Of a stretch of 64,000 bases of DNA, positions 8,577 through 16,912 are shown one piece after another; the first letter of the stretch is position 1, and the number at the start of each line of letters is the position of its first letter. The DNA lies in NCBI GenBank assembly GCA_026705025.1, contig JAPPBN010000046.1, positions 1 through 64,000 of the forward strand. Reading direction: 5' to 3'. The notes under the pieces are model-generated. The model was given only the letters and a program-made list of their open reading frames with translations. It ran no database searches and had not been told where the DNA came from. The DNA comes from Bin125 sp026705025 (lineage in GTDB: Bacteria; Chloroflexota; Dehalococcoidia; Bin125). The position numbers and the translations under genes were made by a program.

Positions 8577-9197
8577 TCAGCTGAGGAAGAAGACGAGCGG
8601 GAAGATCACCAGCAACCACACGAAACCCACGAAGTGCCAGTAGAGCGTCGCCGCCTCAATCGCCGTATTGCGTTTGGCGTCAAAGTGTCCAAGCAGACCG
8701 CGCAGCCACTGAGCGAAGATGAACACCAGCCCGCCGATCACGTGCGCGCCGTGGAAGCCGGTCAGCGTGTAGAACGTCGCCGCGTAGGGACCGTCGGAGA
8801 TGCCGAATCCGGCGTGGCTCCACTCGAAGTACTGGTTGATGATGAACGCCGTGCCAACCACCAGCACGATGCCCATGTTGATCAGCATCGCCTTGCGGTT
8901 GCCCTTGCGAATCGCGAACGCCGCGAACTGCATCGGGATACTGGTCGAGACCAGCAGCACCGTGAACAGGATCGGCAGGAGGTGAGCACCCTCGACTCGG
9001 TGGGCGCCATTGGTCGGTTCCCAAAGCAGGGTGTCGCTGTGTAGGGCGAGCATCGCCGCGATCAGTCCGGCGAAGAACATGATCTCGGAGAAGATGAAGA
9101 AGATGATGCCCCACAGGCCGGTCGTCATCGGCTCGTCGCCGACGAGGAAACTGCGGACGGGGTGAACGCGCTTGTGCGGGATGGCGCTGGCTGCCAT
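8577..9197 (-). CDS. ctaE: Cytochrome c oxidase subunit III
   Basis: 206-aa subunit III of the heme-copper oxidase, of the short five-helix form typical of caa3 oxidases. It shows GLWGIIFFIFSEIMFFAGLIAA at the start of the first helix, the conserved FHGAHVIGGLVF in the middle, and WHFVGFVWLLVIFPLVF at the C-terminus. It begins 2 nt after the ctaD stop, with a strong GGAGGAGG ribosome site inside the ctaD tail, so it is coupled to subunit I. Confidence 0.96.
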   Translation of the reverse strand: MAASAIPHKRVHPVRSFLVGDEPMTTGLWGIIFFIFSEIMFFAGLIAAMLALHSDTLLWEPTNGAHRVEGAHLLPILFTVLLVSTSIPMQFAAFAIRKGNRKAMLINMGIVLVVGTAFIINQYFEWSHAGFGISDGPYAATFYTLTGFHGAHVIGGLVFIFAQWLRGLLGHFDAKRNTAIEAATLYWHFVGFVWLLVIFPLVFFLS

Positions 9198-9199
9198 GA

Positions 9200-10939
9200 C
9201 TACGCCTCCTCCCGCGTAGACGCAGTGGGCGCCTTGGCGCCGCCCCCGCGGCCGTTGCCGTTGTGACCGTTGTTGACGTGGTAGTGCGGGTCGTCCTGCA
9301 GTTTCTCGCCGAAGCGCAGGTCGAACAGCGGCCGCTCAGAGCGAATCTCGGGCAACGAGTCGAAGTTGTGCGCCGGCGGCGGCGAGGTCGTCGCCCACTC
9401 GAGCGTCGTGCCTTCCCACGGGTCGGAGCCGGCGCGTTCGCCCCACTTGAGTGAGTAGAAGACGTTGTAGAGGAAGACCATCATTCCGGCGGCCGACACG
9501 AACGCGCCGATCGTAGTCAGCATGTTCATCAGCTCCCAGCCGGGGTTGTCGACGTAGTCGTTGATCCGGCGAGGCATGCCGTCGAGGCCGAGCAGCAGCT
9601 GGGTGAAGAAGATCAGGTTGACGCCGATGAACACCAGCCAGAAGTGCAGCTTGCCCAGACCCTCGTTCATGAACTTGCCGAACATCTTGGGGAACCAGTA
9701 GTAGCAACCGGCGAGGAAGCCGAAGGTGGCCGCAATCGACATCGTGTAATGGAAGTGGCCGACGACGAAGTATGTGTCGTGCAGGGCGAAGTCAACCGGC
9801 ACGGCGGCGTGGAAGACGCCGGTGATCCCGCCGATCAGGAAAAGCATCAGGAAGCCGACGCTGAACAGCATCGCGGTGGGGAAGATGTTGGAACCGCGCC
9901 ACATGGTGGCGATCCAGTTGAACATCTTGACCCCGGTCGGCACCGCGATCAGGAAAGTCGCGCCCATGAAGAACGGCAGGAACACGCCGCCCGTCGTGAA
10001 CATGTGGTGCGCCCAGACGATGAATCCGAGCAGCCCAATGGCGATCAAGGCCAGGACCATCGATCGGTAACCGAAGACCGGACGCCTCGTGAAGACGCCG
10101 AAGACGTCGGAGACGATGCCCATCGCGGGCAAGATCATGATGTAGACGGCCGGATGCGAATAGAACCAGAACAGGTTCTGCCAGAGCAGCGGCTGTCCGC
10201 CGGCGGCCGGGTCGAAGAATGCGCCCCCGGCGCCGTTGCGGTCGATGAAGCCCAGCACCAGCGCGGCGGCCAGCACCGGGGTCGAGAGCAGAATCAGCAG
10301 ACCCGTGACCAGCGTCGTCCAGGTGAACAGCGGCAAGCGCCACATGGTCATCCCCGGCGCGCGCATTTTGAAGATCGTGACCAGGAAGTTCACGGAACCA
10401 AAGATGGACGCCTGGCCCAACAGGATGACACCAACCAACCACATGTCCATCCCGGCGCCGGGCGGCTCGGCATTGTTGCCGGTGTCTAGCGTGACCGGCG
10501 GGTAGGCGGTCCATCCGGCCGAGGCGGTCCCGCCCTCGGCGGCGAAGCTCAGCGTGATCAGCACGCCGCCAAACAGGAAGATCCAGAAGGACAGCGCGTT
10601 GATCCTGGGAAAGGCCATGTCGAGCGCGCCGATTTGCAGCGGCATCGAATAGTTCATGAACGCCGCGCCGATTGGCAGCAGGAAGAGGAAGATCATCACG
10701 CTGCCGTGCATCGTGAAAATCGAGTTGTACGTCTCCGCGGAGATGATCGTGCCGGTCTGGGCCAGTTCGGTCCGCATGACGAGGGAGAAAGCCATGCCGA
10801 CCAGACCGAATGCGCCGGCCGTCCAGAGGTACATGATGCCGATCTTCTTGTGGTCGACCGTGGTCAACCACTCGAGGATCACACGCCAGGCATTCGCCCC
10901 GGCATAGCTGCTCGTCTGTGCCCCCGCCAGTGTCGCCAT
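9200..10939 (-). CDS. ctaD: Cytochrome c oxidase subunit I
   Basis: Catalytic subunit holding heme A and the heme a3-CuB centre; reduces O2 to water and pumps protons. The 579-aa, 12-helix protein shows the CuB ligand region WFYSHPAVYIMILP, the adjacent HHMFTTG and the heme-ligand block LHDTYFVVGHFHYTMS. An AGGGAGGCG ribosome site lies about 5 nt before ATG. It is preceded by ctaC and followed by ctaE. The last 25 residues are low-complexity (NNGHNGNGRGGGAK) and probably disordered. Confidence 0.98.
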   Translation of the reverse strand: MATLAGAQTSSYAGANAWRVILEWLTTVDHKKIGIMYLWTAGAFGLVGMAFSLVMRTELAQTGTIISAETYNSIFTMHGSVMIFLFLLPIGAAFMNYSMPLQIGALDMAFPRINALSFWIFLFGGVLITLSFAAEGGTASAGWTAYPPVTLDTGNNAEPPGAGMDMWLVGVILLGQASIFGSVNFLVTIFKMRAPGMTMWRLPLFTWTTLVTGLLILLSTPVLAAALVLGFIDRNGAGGAFFDPAAGGQPLLWQNLFWFYSHPAVYIMILPAMGIVSDVFGVFTRRPVFGYRSMVLALIAIGLLGFIVWAHHMFTTGGVFLPFFMGATFLIAVPTGVKMFNWIATMWRGSNIFPTAMLFSVGFLMLFLIGGITGVFHAAVPVDFALHDTYFVVGHFHYTMSIAATFGFLAGCYYWFPKMFGKFMNEGLGKLHFWLVFIGVNLIFFTQLLLGLDGMPRRINDYVDNPGWELMNMLTTIGAFVSAAGMMVFLYNVFYSLKWGERAGSDPWEGTTLEWATTSPPPAHNFDSLPEIRSERPLFDLRFGEKLQDDPHYHVNNGHNGNGRGGGAKAPTASTREEA

Positions 10940-10990
10940 CGTTTCGCCTCCCTCTGCGAGTTCCCCTGAACGCGTCGCGCCGTGGCGGGG

Positions 10991-12343
10991 CTAGCCGCCG
11001 GCCTCAATCAGTGCTGCGAGTTTGCTTGGAATGACGTCGGCGTCGGGCGGTCGGGGGACCGTCTGCAGCCAGGCGTAAATGTCGGCGATCTCCTCGTCCG
11101 AGACCTGATCCGGCGGGAACGCCGTCATCGCCTCGAGCGGCTCGCGATACTGCGTGATCACGCGGTCGAGCGGAACGACGGTCATCGCGATCGTCGGGCC
11201 GACCAGACCTTCGCCACGATCGCCGTGACAGACGTTACAGCCCATCTCGAAGAACAGGCTCTGCCCGTTGGCGGCGTTGCCGACCGCGCCTTCTTCCTGC
11301 TCAACCTCTTCTTCGCCGCCAAAGTCTCCCTCGATCGGCGCCGGCGCCTCGCCGGCTTTCTCCTCGAACCACGAGTTGTACTCACCCTCGGGCAGGGCGC
11401 GGACGGTGTAAATCATGCGGGCGTGGTCGCGTCCGCAGAACTCAGCGCACTGACTCATGAAGTCGCCCGCGTCGGTGATTCGCACCCATAGGGTCTGTAC
11501 CCGGCCCGGGACGGCGTCGAGTTTGGTCAGGAACTGCGGGGTGTAGAACGCGTGCAGCACATCGGCCGAAGCGATGTTGAAGCGGATCATCTGACCCACC
11601 GGCACGGTCACGATCGGCGTGTTGTCCGCGGCCTGCAGCCGACCTTCAGCAACCGTGTCGGTACCGTTGAAGACGCGTTCGATGGGGCTGCCGGCCGCGT
11701 GACGGATCGGCACCGTGCCATTGACCGCGCGGTCCACCGTTACCACGTACCCGGTGCGCGCCACGACGCGCATGTGCTCAATGCCGATCTTGATCGTCAT
11801 GAATGGCACGACCAGTGACGGATCCTTCAGGTGAATCTCGGTCTCGGCCGGATCGGGCGAGATGCCCTCGGCCAGTTCGGTGCCGAGCGGCACGCCGTAG
11901 TTGAAGGCCCATGCCCACTGACGGCCCTGGACGTCAACAATCGTGACGTCCTCATCCTCATCCGCCGCCGCCTGGATGTCCTGCAGGACGAAGAAGGACA
12001 CGACAAACAGCACGACCACGATGACCAGTGGGATCCCGGTCCAGAGGATCTCGGCCGTGGTGTTATGGGCGACCTGGGTCGGCAGCTCGTCGTCGGACTT
12101 GCGCTTGTAGCGGAACACGACCCAGATGATCATCGCCTCGACGATGACGAAGACGATCACCCCTATGGCGAGCACGACGAAGTACAACGCCCGAATCGAG
12201 TCTCCTTGTTCGGTGACCGCTTCGGGAAGCGCGACCTGCGCATTCGCCAGTCCGGAGAAGGCGAGCAGCGCCAGGGCGGCAACGCCCATGATCAGCGAGA
12301 GACGCCCGATCCGGGTTCGCCATAGCCGTACGTATGCCCTCAT
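10991..12343 (-). CDS. ctaC: Cytochrome c oxidase subunit II with fused cytochrome c domain
   Basis: Electron-entry subunit. The order is a signal/anchor segment (RLSLIMGVAALALLAFSGLANAQ), a second transmembrane helix, a cupredoxin CuA domain ending in SQCAEFCGRDHARM, then a C-terminal cytochrome c with the heme motif CNVCH. This fusion defines caa3-type oxidases and lets the enzyme accept electrons without a separate soluble carrier. The frame also allows ATG 12394. ATG 12343 is preferred because a GGAG ribosome site precedes it and the signal peptide then starts with arginine-rich MRAYVRLWRTR. A linker rich in glutamate joins the two domains. Confidence 0.95.
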   Translation of the reverse strand: MRAYVRLWRTRIGRLSLIMGVAALALLAFSGLANAQVALPEAVTEQGDSIRALYFVVLAIGVIVFVIVEAMIIWVVFRYKRKSDDELPTQVAHNTTAEILWTGIPLVIVVVLFVVSFFVLQDIQAAADEDEDVTIVDVQGRQWAWAFNYGVPLGTELAEGISPDPAETEIHLKDPSLVVPFMTIKIGIEHMRVVARTGYVVTVDRAVNGTVPIRHAAGSPIERVFNGTDTVAEGRLQAADNTPIVTVPVGQMIRFNIASADVLHAFYTPQFLTKLDAVPGRVQTLWVRITDAGDFMSQCAEFCGRDHARMIYTVRALPEGEYNSWFEEKAGEAPAPIEGDFGGEEEVEQEEGAVGNAANGQSLFFEMGCNVCHGDRGEGLVGPTIAMTVVPLDRVITQYREPLEAMTAFPPDQVSDEEIADIYAWLQTVPRPPDADVIPSKLAALIEAGG

Positions 12344-12412
12344 CCGCCCGCTCCGTTCGCTCCCAGTTTCAGTCCCGTATTCATGCAGATTCATGACTGC
12401 CGAGGCAGCCGG

Positions 12413-13558
12413 TTAGCTGGCGCGTTGCTCAGCGCCGCCGTCGCTGTGCATCTGCGGCGCATCTGGTTCATGGTCGTCGTGATGCTCGTCGTGAGCCGGC
12501 TCCTCGAACGACTGGATGTCCTCCAGGAACCAGCCCACTCCGCCGAACACGATCAGCGTGATACCGGCGCCCAACACCTGGTCGGTGAAGACGGCCCCGG
12601 CCGCGGTGATGATCAGACCGGCGGCGAAGATCAGTGGAGAGAGACTGGGTGGCGGCATGTGCACACCGGGAGGCGGCGGCGCCACGTCAGGCATGACCTG
12701 CAGCGGGCGCTGACGGAACTCGGCCGGTCCACCCGCTTCGAAGTAACCCATGTCCTCCAGGAACCAGCGAGCGGCTCCCAGCACGATCAGCGTGATCCCC
12801 ACGCTGAGCATCTCACCGACGAAGATCGCCCCGGCGGCCATCACGATCAGGCCGAGGGCGAACAGGATCGGTGCGAGGCTGGGCGGCGGCAGATGCGACT
12901 CGGGCGAGTCGTGCTCGCCATGGCCGTGTTCGTCGTCAAGTCCGGAGGGCAAAGCGAGCGTCGCTGCCGGCTGTTCCGCCGGCGCGGCGATCGCCGGAAT
13001 GTCACCGCTGCGGGCGGCGGGCAGCGGCTGCAGATACGCGTCGGCGACCACCTTGCGTTCGTTGCGGTACGCCATCGGTCGCAGCGCCGGCGGCAGCAGT
13101 CCCGCGATCGGCTTGAGCAGATCGGGGCCGCTGTAGGCCTGTTGCAGATCGATGCCGAAGCCCGCAGGCCGCTGCCGGTACGTCATCAGTTTGTGCAGCT
13201 TGATCCCGTTCATTCGGCACAGGCGGATCGCGCGGCCGCTCTGTCCCATGGGCACGTAGAGGATCAGTGGAGCGGCCTGGGCGAGCGGCTTCCAGCGTTC
13301 AATGGCGGTCTCATTGGTGACCTCATGAGTCAGGGCCAGATCGGCAGCCATGGCGATGAAGTGGCCCGGTTCGTCGGTCACGACGATGTCGGGGTACAGC
13401 CAGCCGCCCGACCTGACTCGCACGCCCATCTGTTCGCTGGGAAAGTTGGTTGTGATTTCACGATCGGGGAACTCGTCGTTCGGATAGCCGTACGACGCTT
13501 CAGCAATCTGCTGAAGGACACTGGCGCGCTTCTGCCTCGCCGATTCCAGCGTGGGCAT
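12413..13558 (-). CDS. Nuclease-like N-terminus fused to two oxidase-subunit-IV-like hairpins
   Basis: 381-aa first gene of the oxidase operon, not recognised as a known family in full length. Residues 51-130 (WLYPDIVV, then RWKPLAQAAPLILYVP and GIKLHKLMTYR) resemble a PD-(D/E)XK-type fold such as Uma2-like proteins, but clear catalytic residues beyond Pro56-Asp57 are hard to assign. After a linker rich in Ala/Pro/His come two near-identical two-helix units at about 221-269 and 300-348, each starting HxPPPSL and ending WFLED. These resemble the small subunit IV of Chloroflexota and actinobacterial oxidases, in duplicate. The tail is histidine/aspartate rich. A structural or assembly role in the oxidase is the likeliest guess. 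Confidence 0.8.
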   Translation of the reverse strand: MPTLESARQKRASVLQQIAEASYGYPNDEFPDREITTNFPSEQMGVRVRSGGWLYPDIVVTDEPGHFIAMAADLALTHEVTNETAIERWKPLAQAAPLILYVPMGQSGRAIRLCRMNGIKLHKLMTYRQRPAGFGIDLQQAYSGPDLLKPIAGLLPPALRPMAYRNERKVVADAYLQPLPAARSGDIPAIAAPAEQPAATLALPSGLDDEHGHGEHDSPESHLPPPSLAPILFALGLIVMAAGAIFVGEMLSVGITLIVLGAARWFLEDMGYFEAGGPAEFRQRPLQVMPDVAPPPPGVHMPPPSLSPLIFAAGLIITAAGAVFTDQVLGAGITLIVFGGVGWFLEDIQSFEEPAHDEHHDDHEPDAPQMHSDGGAEQRAS

Positions 13559-13617
13559 TGCCGTCTGTTCGCCTCTCGCTCAGCCGCTCCCTGTGCGGGA
13601 CGTACGGTCGATCTCCG

Positions 13618-13623
13618 ATCCTA
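13618..13623 (-). promoter_or_regulatory. Candidate -10 box of the oxidase operon
   Basis: TAGGAT on the minus strand lies 60 nt before the first operon start at 13558 and after the citrate synthase stop at 13689. No convincing -35 hexamer is seen, so this is tentative. Confidence 0.25.
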
Positions 13624-13688
13624 ACCCAGCCCTGCGACAGAGGCTATCCCCCGCCGGGGCAACGTCCACAGGATTCGCGTCGCAGCAT

Positions 13689-14864
13689 CTAGTCCGAGAG
13701 CGAGCGAGCAGGTTGGTTGATCGGGATGTAGCGAGGACGATAGATCGCCACGCCGCGGCCGCCGCGAGCGCGCGTGCGCTCGTCGACGATCTGCGCTCCG
13801 ATGCCGGAGATCCGCGACCAGCCGAACAGGGTCGTGTAGTAGTCGGGATCGGAGAAGCCCAGGGCATTGACCAGGCTCCCCGAGATCAGGTCCACGTTCG
13901 GGTACGGATTCGACACCTTCGGGTTCTCCTTGAGCGCCCGGATACCGCCCTCGCGAACCGCCTTGACGACCTTGAACCAGTGGTCGTCCGGGCAAAGTTC
14001 TTCCCCGACGCCGAGTTGCACCTTGGCGCGCGGGTCCTCCTGGCGCAGCACCGCGTGACCGAAGCCGAAAATCAACCCGCCGTCAGCCAGCCGCTGCTTC
14101 AGGATCTGATAGACCTCGTCCGGGTCCTCGCTGTCCACCTCGCGCACCATCTTGAAGGCGTCCTGGTTGGCCATCCCGTGTCGCGGTCCGGCCAGCGCGT
14201 TCATGCCCGAGGCCATCGAGCGGTACATGTCGGCCAAACCCGAAGCAACCGCGCGGCCCGTAAAGGTCGACAGATTGCCGCCGCCGTGGTCGGCGTGCAG
14301 GTTGTAGTAAACCGAGAGCAGTCTCGTCAGGGCGTCCTCGTCGCCGCCGGGCATGCCCAGCATGTGGACGAAGTTGTTCACGTAGCCGCGCGCCGGCTCT
14401 GAGGGAATCAACTCGCCCCAGCCCTCTCGCTTGCGGAAGATCGCCGCCAGCGCGGTGGGAATCCGCGCGACGAGGTTGAGCGCGTCCTCGTAGTAGTCGT
14501 CGGTTTTGCCGGTCATGCCGAGAATCTGGATGCCCGCGCAAAACAGGTCCATCGGATGGCCCGACATCGGCATCGCCGAAATTGCCGCCAGCGCATCCTC
14601 GGACACCTCGGAGCGTTCAGCGATGTCGTCGGCCACCGCCTGCCGCTCGGCGTCGGTCGGTAGCGACTTGTTGAACAGCAGATGGATGATGTCCTCGGCC
14701 GGCAGGAACGCCAGATCGGCGATCGGATAACCGACGTATGAGACACCCTCCTGCGGATCGACATAACTGGTTTCGCAGGTGCCGACCGGGTAGCCCCTGA
14801 GGCCGGTATCGAGCTGGTCGTTGGTGATCGTGAACTCAATGGTCGGGATGTCGGACATCGGCAT
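13689..14864 (-). CDS. gltA: Citrate synthase
   Basis: Condenses acetyl-CoA with oxaloacetate at the entry of the TCA cycle. The three active-site regions are present: HADHGGGN for the first histidine block, AGPRHGMANQDA for the oxaloacetate histidine, and FGFGHAVLRQEDPRA for the catalytic region. Length of about 390 aa suits the type I (dimeric) bacterial enzyme; a 2-methylcitrate synthase activity cannot be excluded from sequence. ATG 14864 follows GGGGAA by 4 nt; ATG 14858 two codons later is equally possible, and a GTG at 14882 less so. It lies 130 nt upstream of the oxidase operon on the same strand. Confidence 0.93.
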   Translation of the reverse strand: MPMSDIPTIEFTITNDQLDTGLRGYPVGTCETSYVDPQEGVSYVGYPIADLAFLPAEDIIHLLFNKSLPTDAERQAVADDIAERSEVSEDALAAISAMPMSGHPMDLFCAGIQILGMTGKTDDYYEDALNLVARIPTALAAIFRKREGWGELIPSEPARGYVNNFVHMLGMPGGDEDALTRLLSVYYNLHADHGGGNLSTFTGRAVASGLADMYRSMASGMNALAGPRHGMANQDAFKMVREVDSEDPDEVYQILKQRLADGGLIFGFGHAVLRQEDPRAKVQLGVGEELCPDDHWFKVVKAVREGGIRALKENPKVSNPYPNVDLISGSLVNALGFSDPDYYTTLFGWSRISGIGAQIVDERTRARGGRGVAIYRPRYIPINQPARSLSD

Positions 14865-14980
14865 CACTTTCCCCGCGCGCACGCTGCAGACGTGGATGTT
14901 GACCGCGACCCGGTGCGCACGGGGCGCGGAACATCTCGCTCGTTGATTGTCTCGCTCAGGTTGCCGGTGATCCCGTCCGG

Positions 14981-16012
14981 CTAGCCCGTGACCGCGAGCA
15001 GACGGAACCGTTTGCGACCGCTCGGGGCCTGGATTTCAATCTGCCGATCGGCAGGTTGGTCAAGCAGTCCACGGCCCAGCGGACTCTCCACAGAGATTCG
15101 CCGCGCCGCCGCATTCGCTTCGGTGGTTCCTACCAGAGTGTACTCTCTGGCTTCGCCGAGATCGGCGCCGCTGTCGTCGACCTCGACGACTGAGACGCGG
15201 CTGCCCAGCTTGGCCCGGCCGGTGGCCCGCTCCTCGCGAACCACCGCGTGAGCAATCTGGTACTCAAGCTCGTCAATCCGCGACTTGAGCCGTTCCTGGT
15301 ACTCGCGCGCCGCTTCCAGCGGAGCGTTCTCGCGGATGTCCTTGTCTTCCCGCGCCGCGGCGACCGCTTGCACGGCTTCCGGCATTTCCGCATTCAGCTG
15401 TCCCAGCTCCTCATTCAACGACTCCAGCCCGTCGGCCGTCATCTCGAACGTCTGCGCCTGCTCATGCTGGAAGCGCGAATCATCCCGAACCACCGAGGTC
15501 GGTCGCTTGATCCGCAGATAGTTGCCCAGGTTCTGCGCGCTGGAGTTGCCTTCGGCGTCAATCGTGACGGTGTACTCCTGCTTCCAGCAATAGCGCAGGA
15601 ATTCCTTGACCGGCTGCAGCCGCGAGGCGAGGTCCATCGTGTTCGTGCCAACCGTCTCCTGAAATCCCTCCATGGACTTCGGTGAGAGGTCGGAAATCGG
15701 TGTGCTCGGTCCGAAGTGCCAGAGAAACCGTGTGACCGCTTCACGGGCCGGTTCATCCAGGACGAAGGTGCCTCGCCGTGCCCGGACATTGCTGGCCGTC
15801 TTGCGCCGCGAACGCTTGGCTTCGCGCTCTTCCTCCCAGGAGAAATACTCCATCACCGCCGTGTCCAGCGTCACCGGCTGCAGTGCAGCGACGCTATGAC
15901 CCGCTTCCTCAGCCCTGGCGCCCTCGTCGAAAAAGTCCGAGTCACCCTCAACCACGTCGTCCATCGCTTCCTCAAGCGTGTCCGTCGTCTGTTCGTCGTC
16001 AAAGAATGCCAT
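14981..16012 (-). CDS. GreA-like transcription elongation factor with N-terminal SAM-like domain
   Basis: The C-terminal half (about 190-343) is a full GreA/GreB-type factor. It has an N-terminal coiled coil with the acidic tip AREDKDIRENAPLEAAREY, where GDLSENAEY is usual, and an FKBP-like domain ending in SPLGRGLL, where SPIGKAL is usual. Such factors enter the RNA polymerase secondary channel and stimulate transcript cleavage. The first half is extra: an acidic stretch to about 45, then residues 50-150 resembling the helical core-binding domain of tyrosine recombinases (LQPVKEFLRYCWKQEY). ATG 16012 follows GGAG at proper spacing; the frame runs on to 16069. Normal GreA is near 160 aa, so this is about twice as long. 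Confidence 0.88.
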   Translation of the reverse strand: MAFFDDEQTTDTLEEAMDDVVEGDSDFFDEGARAEEAGHSVAALQPVTLDTAVMEYFSWEEEREAKRSRRKTASNVRARRGTFVLDEPAREAVTRFLWHFGPSTPISDLSPKSMEGFQETVGTNTMDLASRLQPVKEFLRYCWKQEYTVTIDAEGNSSAQNLGNYLRIKRPTSVVRDDSRFQHEQAQTFEMTADGLESLNEELGQLNAEMPEAVQAVAAAREDKDIRENAPLEAAREYQERLKSRIDELEYQIAHAVVREERATGRAKLGSRVSVVEVDDSGADLGEAREYTLVGTTEANAAARRISVESPLGRGLLDQPADRQIEIQAPSGRKRFRLLAVTG

Positions 16013-16140
16013 CGGTCGTCTCCAACCATCGAGCAGCGTTTGAGAGGTTCCTGGTCGCACGCACAGCAACGAATTCGATTGGCACGCGGCACAACCAGAG
16101 CGTCACCCGGCTCCGACACCCCTATCCTACTCCCTTGTCG

Positions 16141-16872
16141 ATGCCATACCTGATAGACGAGCAGCAGATTCGCGCAGCGCTTCGTCTCTCCGGGTTGAGT
16201 TATGTGGAGGACCTGAACCCGGATCTGCCCCGCCAGGCCGCTCTCTGGCTAACCATGATGCTGGCCGCGCCACGCAATCTGACCGCGATCCGGGACCCGG
16301 AGACCGCGATCAACAAGCATCTGATCGAACCCCTGACCGGTCGACATCGCCTGATCGCCGCCGATCTGGCGATCCCCCACGGGCCGTTGATCGACATCGG
16401 CAGCGGCAACGGCGCTCCTGGACTAACGCTGGCCCTCTGCGAGCCCGACCGCAACGCAACGTTGCTCGATTCACGCCAGGCCGCTGCCCGGTTCCTTATC
16501 CAGGTCATTGAGCAGATCGATGCGCCGCAAATCACGGTCCGGCATCAACGGGCGGAGCAGGCCGCCCACTCCGGACTACGAGAGCAGTTTGCTGTCGCCG
16601 TAACGCGGGCAGCCGCGCCGCCAACCGTCGCCCTGGAGCTCACCGTGCCCTTCCTCCAGATCGGCGGTATCGCCGCCGCCTGGACCGGAGAACTTTCGGT
16701 CGACGAGAAGGAGGCGGTATCGCGCGCGCTCAGGGAGCTCGGCGCAGAGCCGACGCCGATCGACCCGCCGGCTGACATCATCGTCGCCACCAGGACTCAC
16801 CAGACCGAGGCCAGATTTCCTCGCTCCTGGAACCGGATTCGGCGTCAACCGCTGGGCCTGCGTCGCCCATAA
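16141..16872 (+). CDS. rsmG: 16S rRNA (guanine-N7)-methyltransferase RsmG
   Basis: 243-aa class I SAM methyltransferase that methylates G527 of 16S rRNA. The SAM-binding motif DIGSGNGAPGLTLAL sits at about residues 82-96, preceded by NLTAIRDPE, which corresponds to the conserved NLT(A/S) region of GidB proteins, and followed by VAVTRAAAP, matching the usual SRA block. ATG 16141 gives a normal N-terminus; the frame is open further upstream but overlaps the divergent GreA gene there. No strong ribosome site is seen. Not linked here to gidA or parAB as in many genomes. Confidence 0.88.
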   Translation: MPYLIDEQQIRAALRLSGLSYVEDLNPDLPRQAALWLTMMLAAPRNLTAIRDPETAINKHLIEPLTGRHRLIAADLAIPHGPLIDIGSGNGAPGLTLALCEPDRNATLLDSRQAAARFLIQVIEQIDAPQITVRHQRAEQAAHSGLREQFAVAVTRAAAPPTVALELTVPFLQIGGIAAAWTGELSVDEKEAVSRALRELGAEPTPIDPPADIIVATRTHQTEARFPRSWNRIRRQPLGLRRP

Positions 16873-16912
16873 CGCAGACAACGGCAACCTCGTCCCCATA
16901 CCTTGGTCAGGT

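Noticed and set aside
9644..10489. 281-aa plus-strand frame opposite ctaD
   Set aside because: Antisense of subunit I, with histidine/glutamine/arginine-rich shadow composition.
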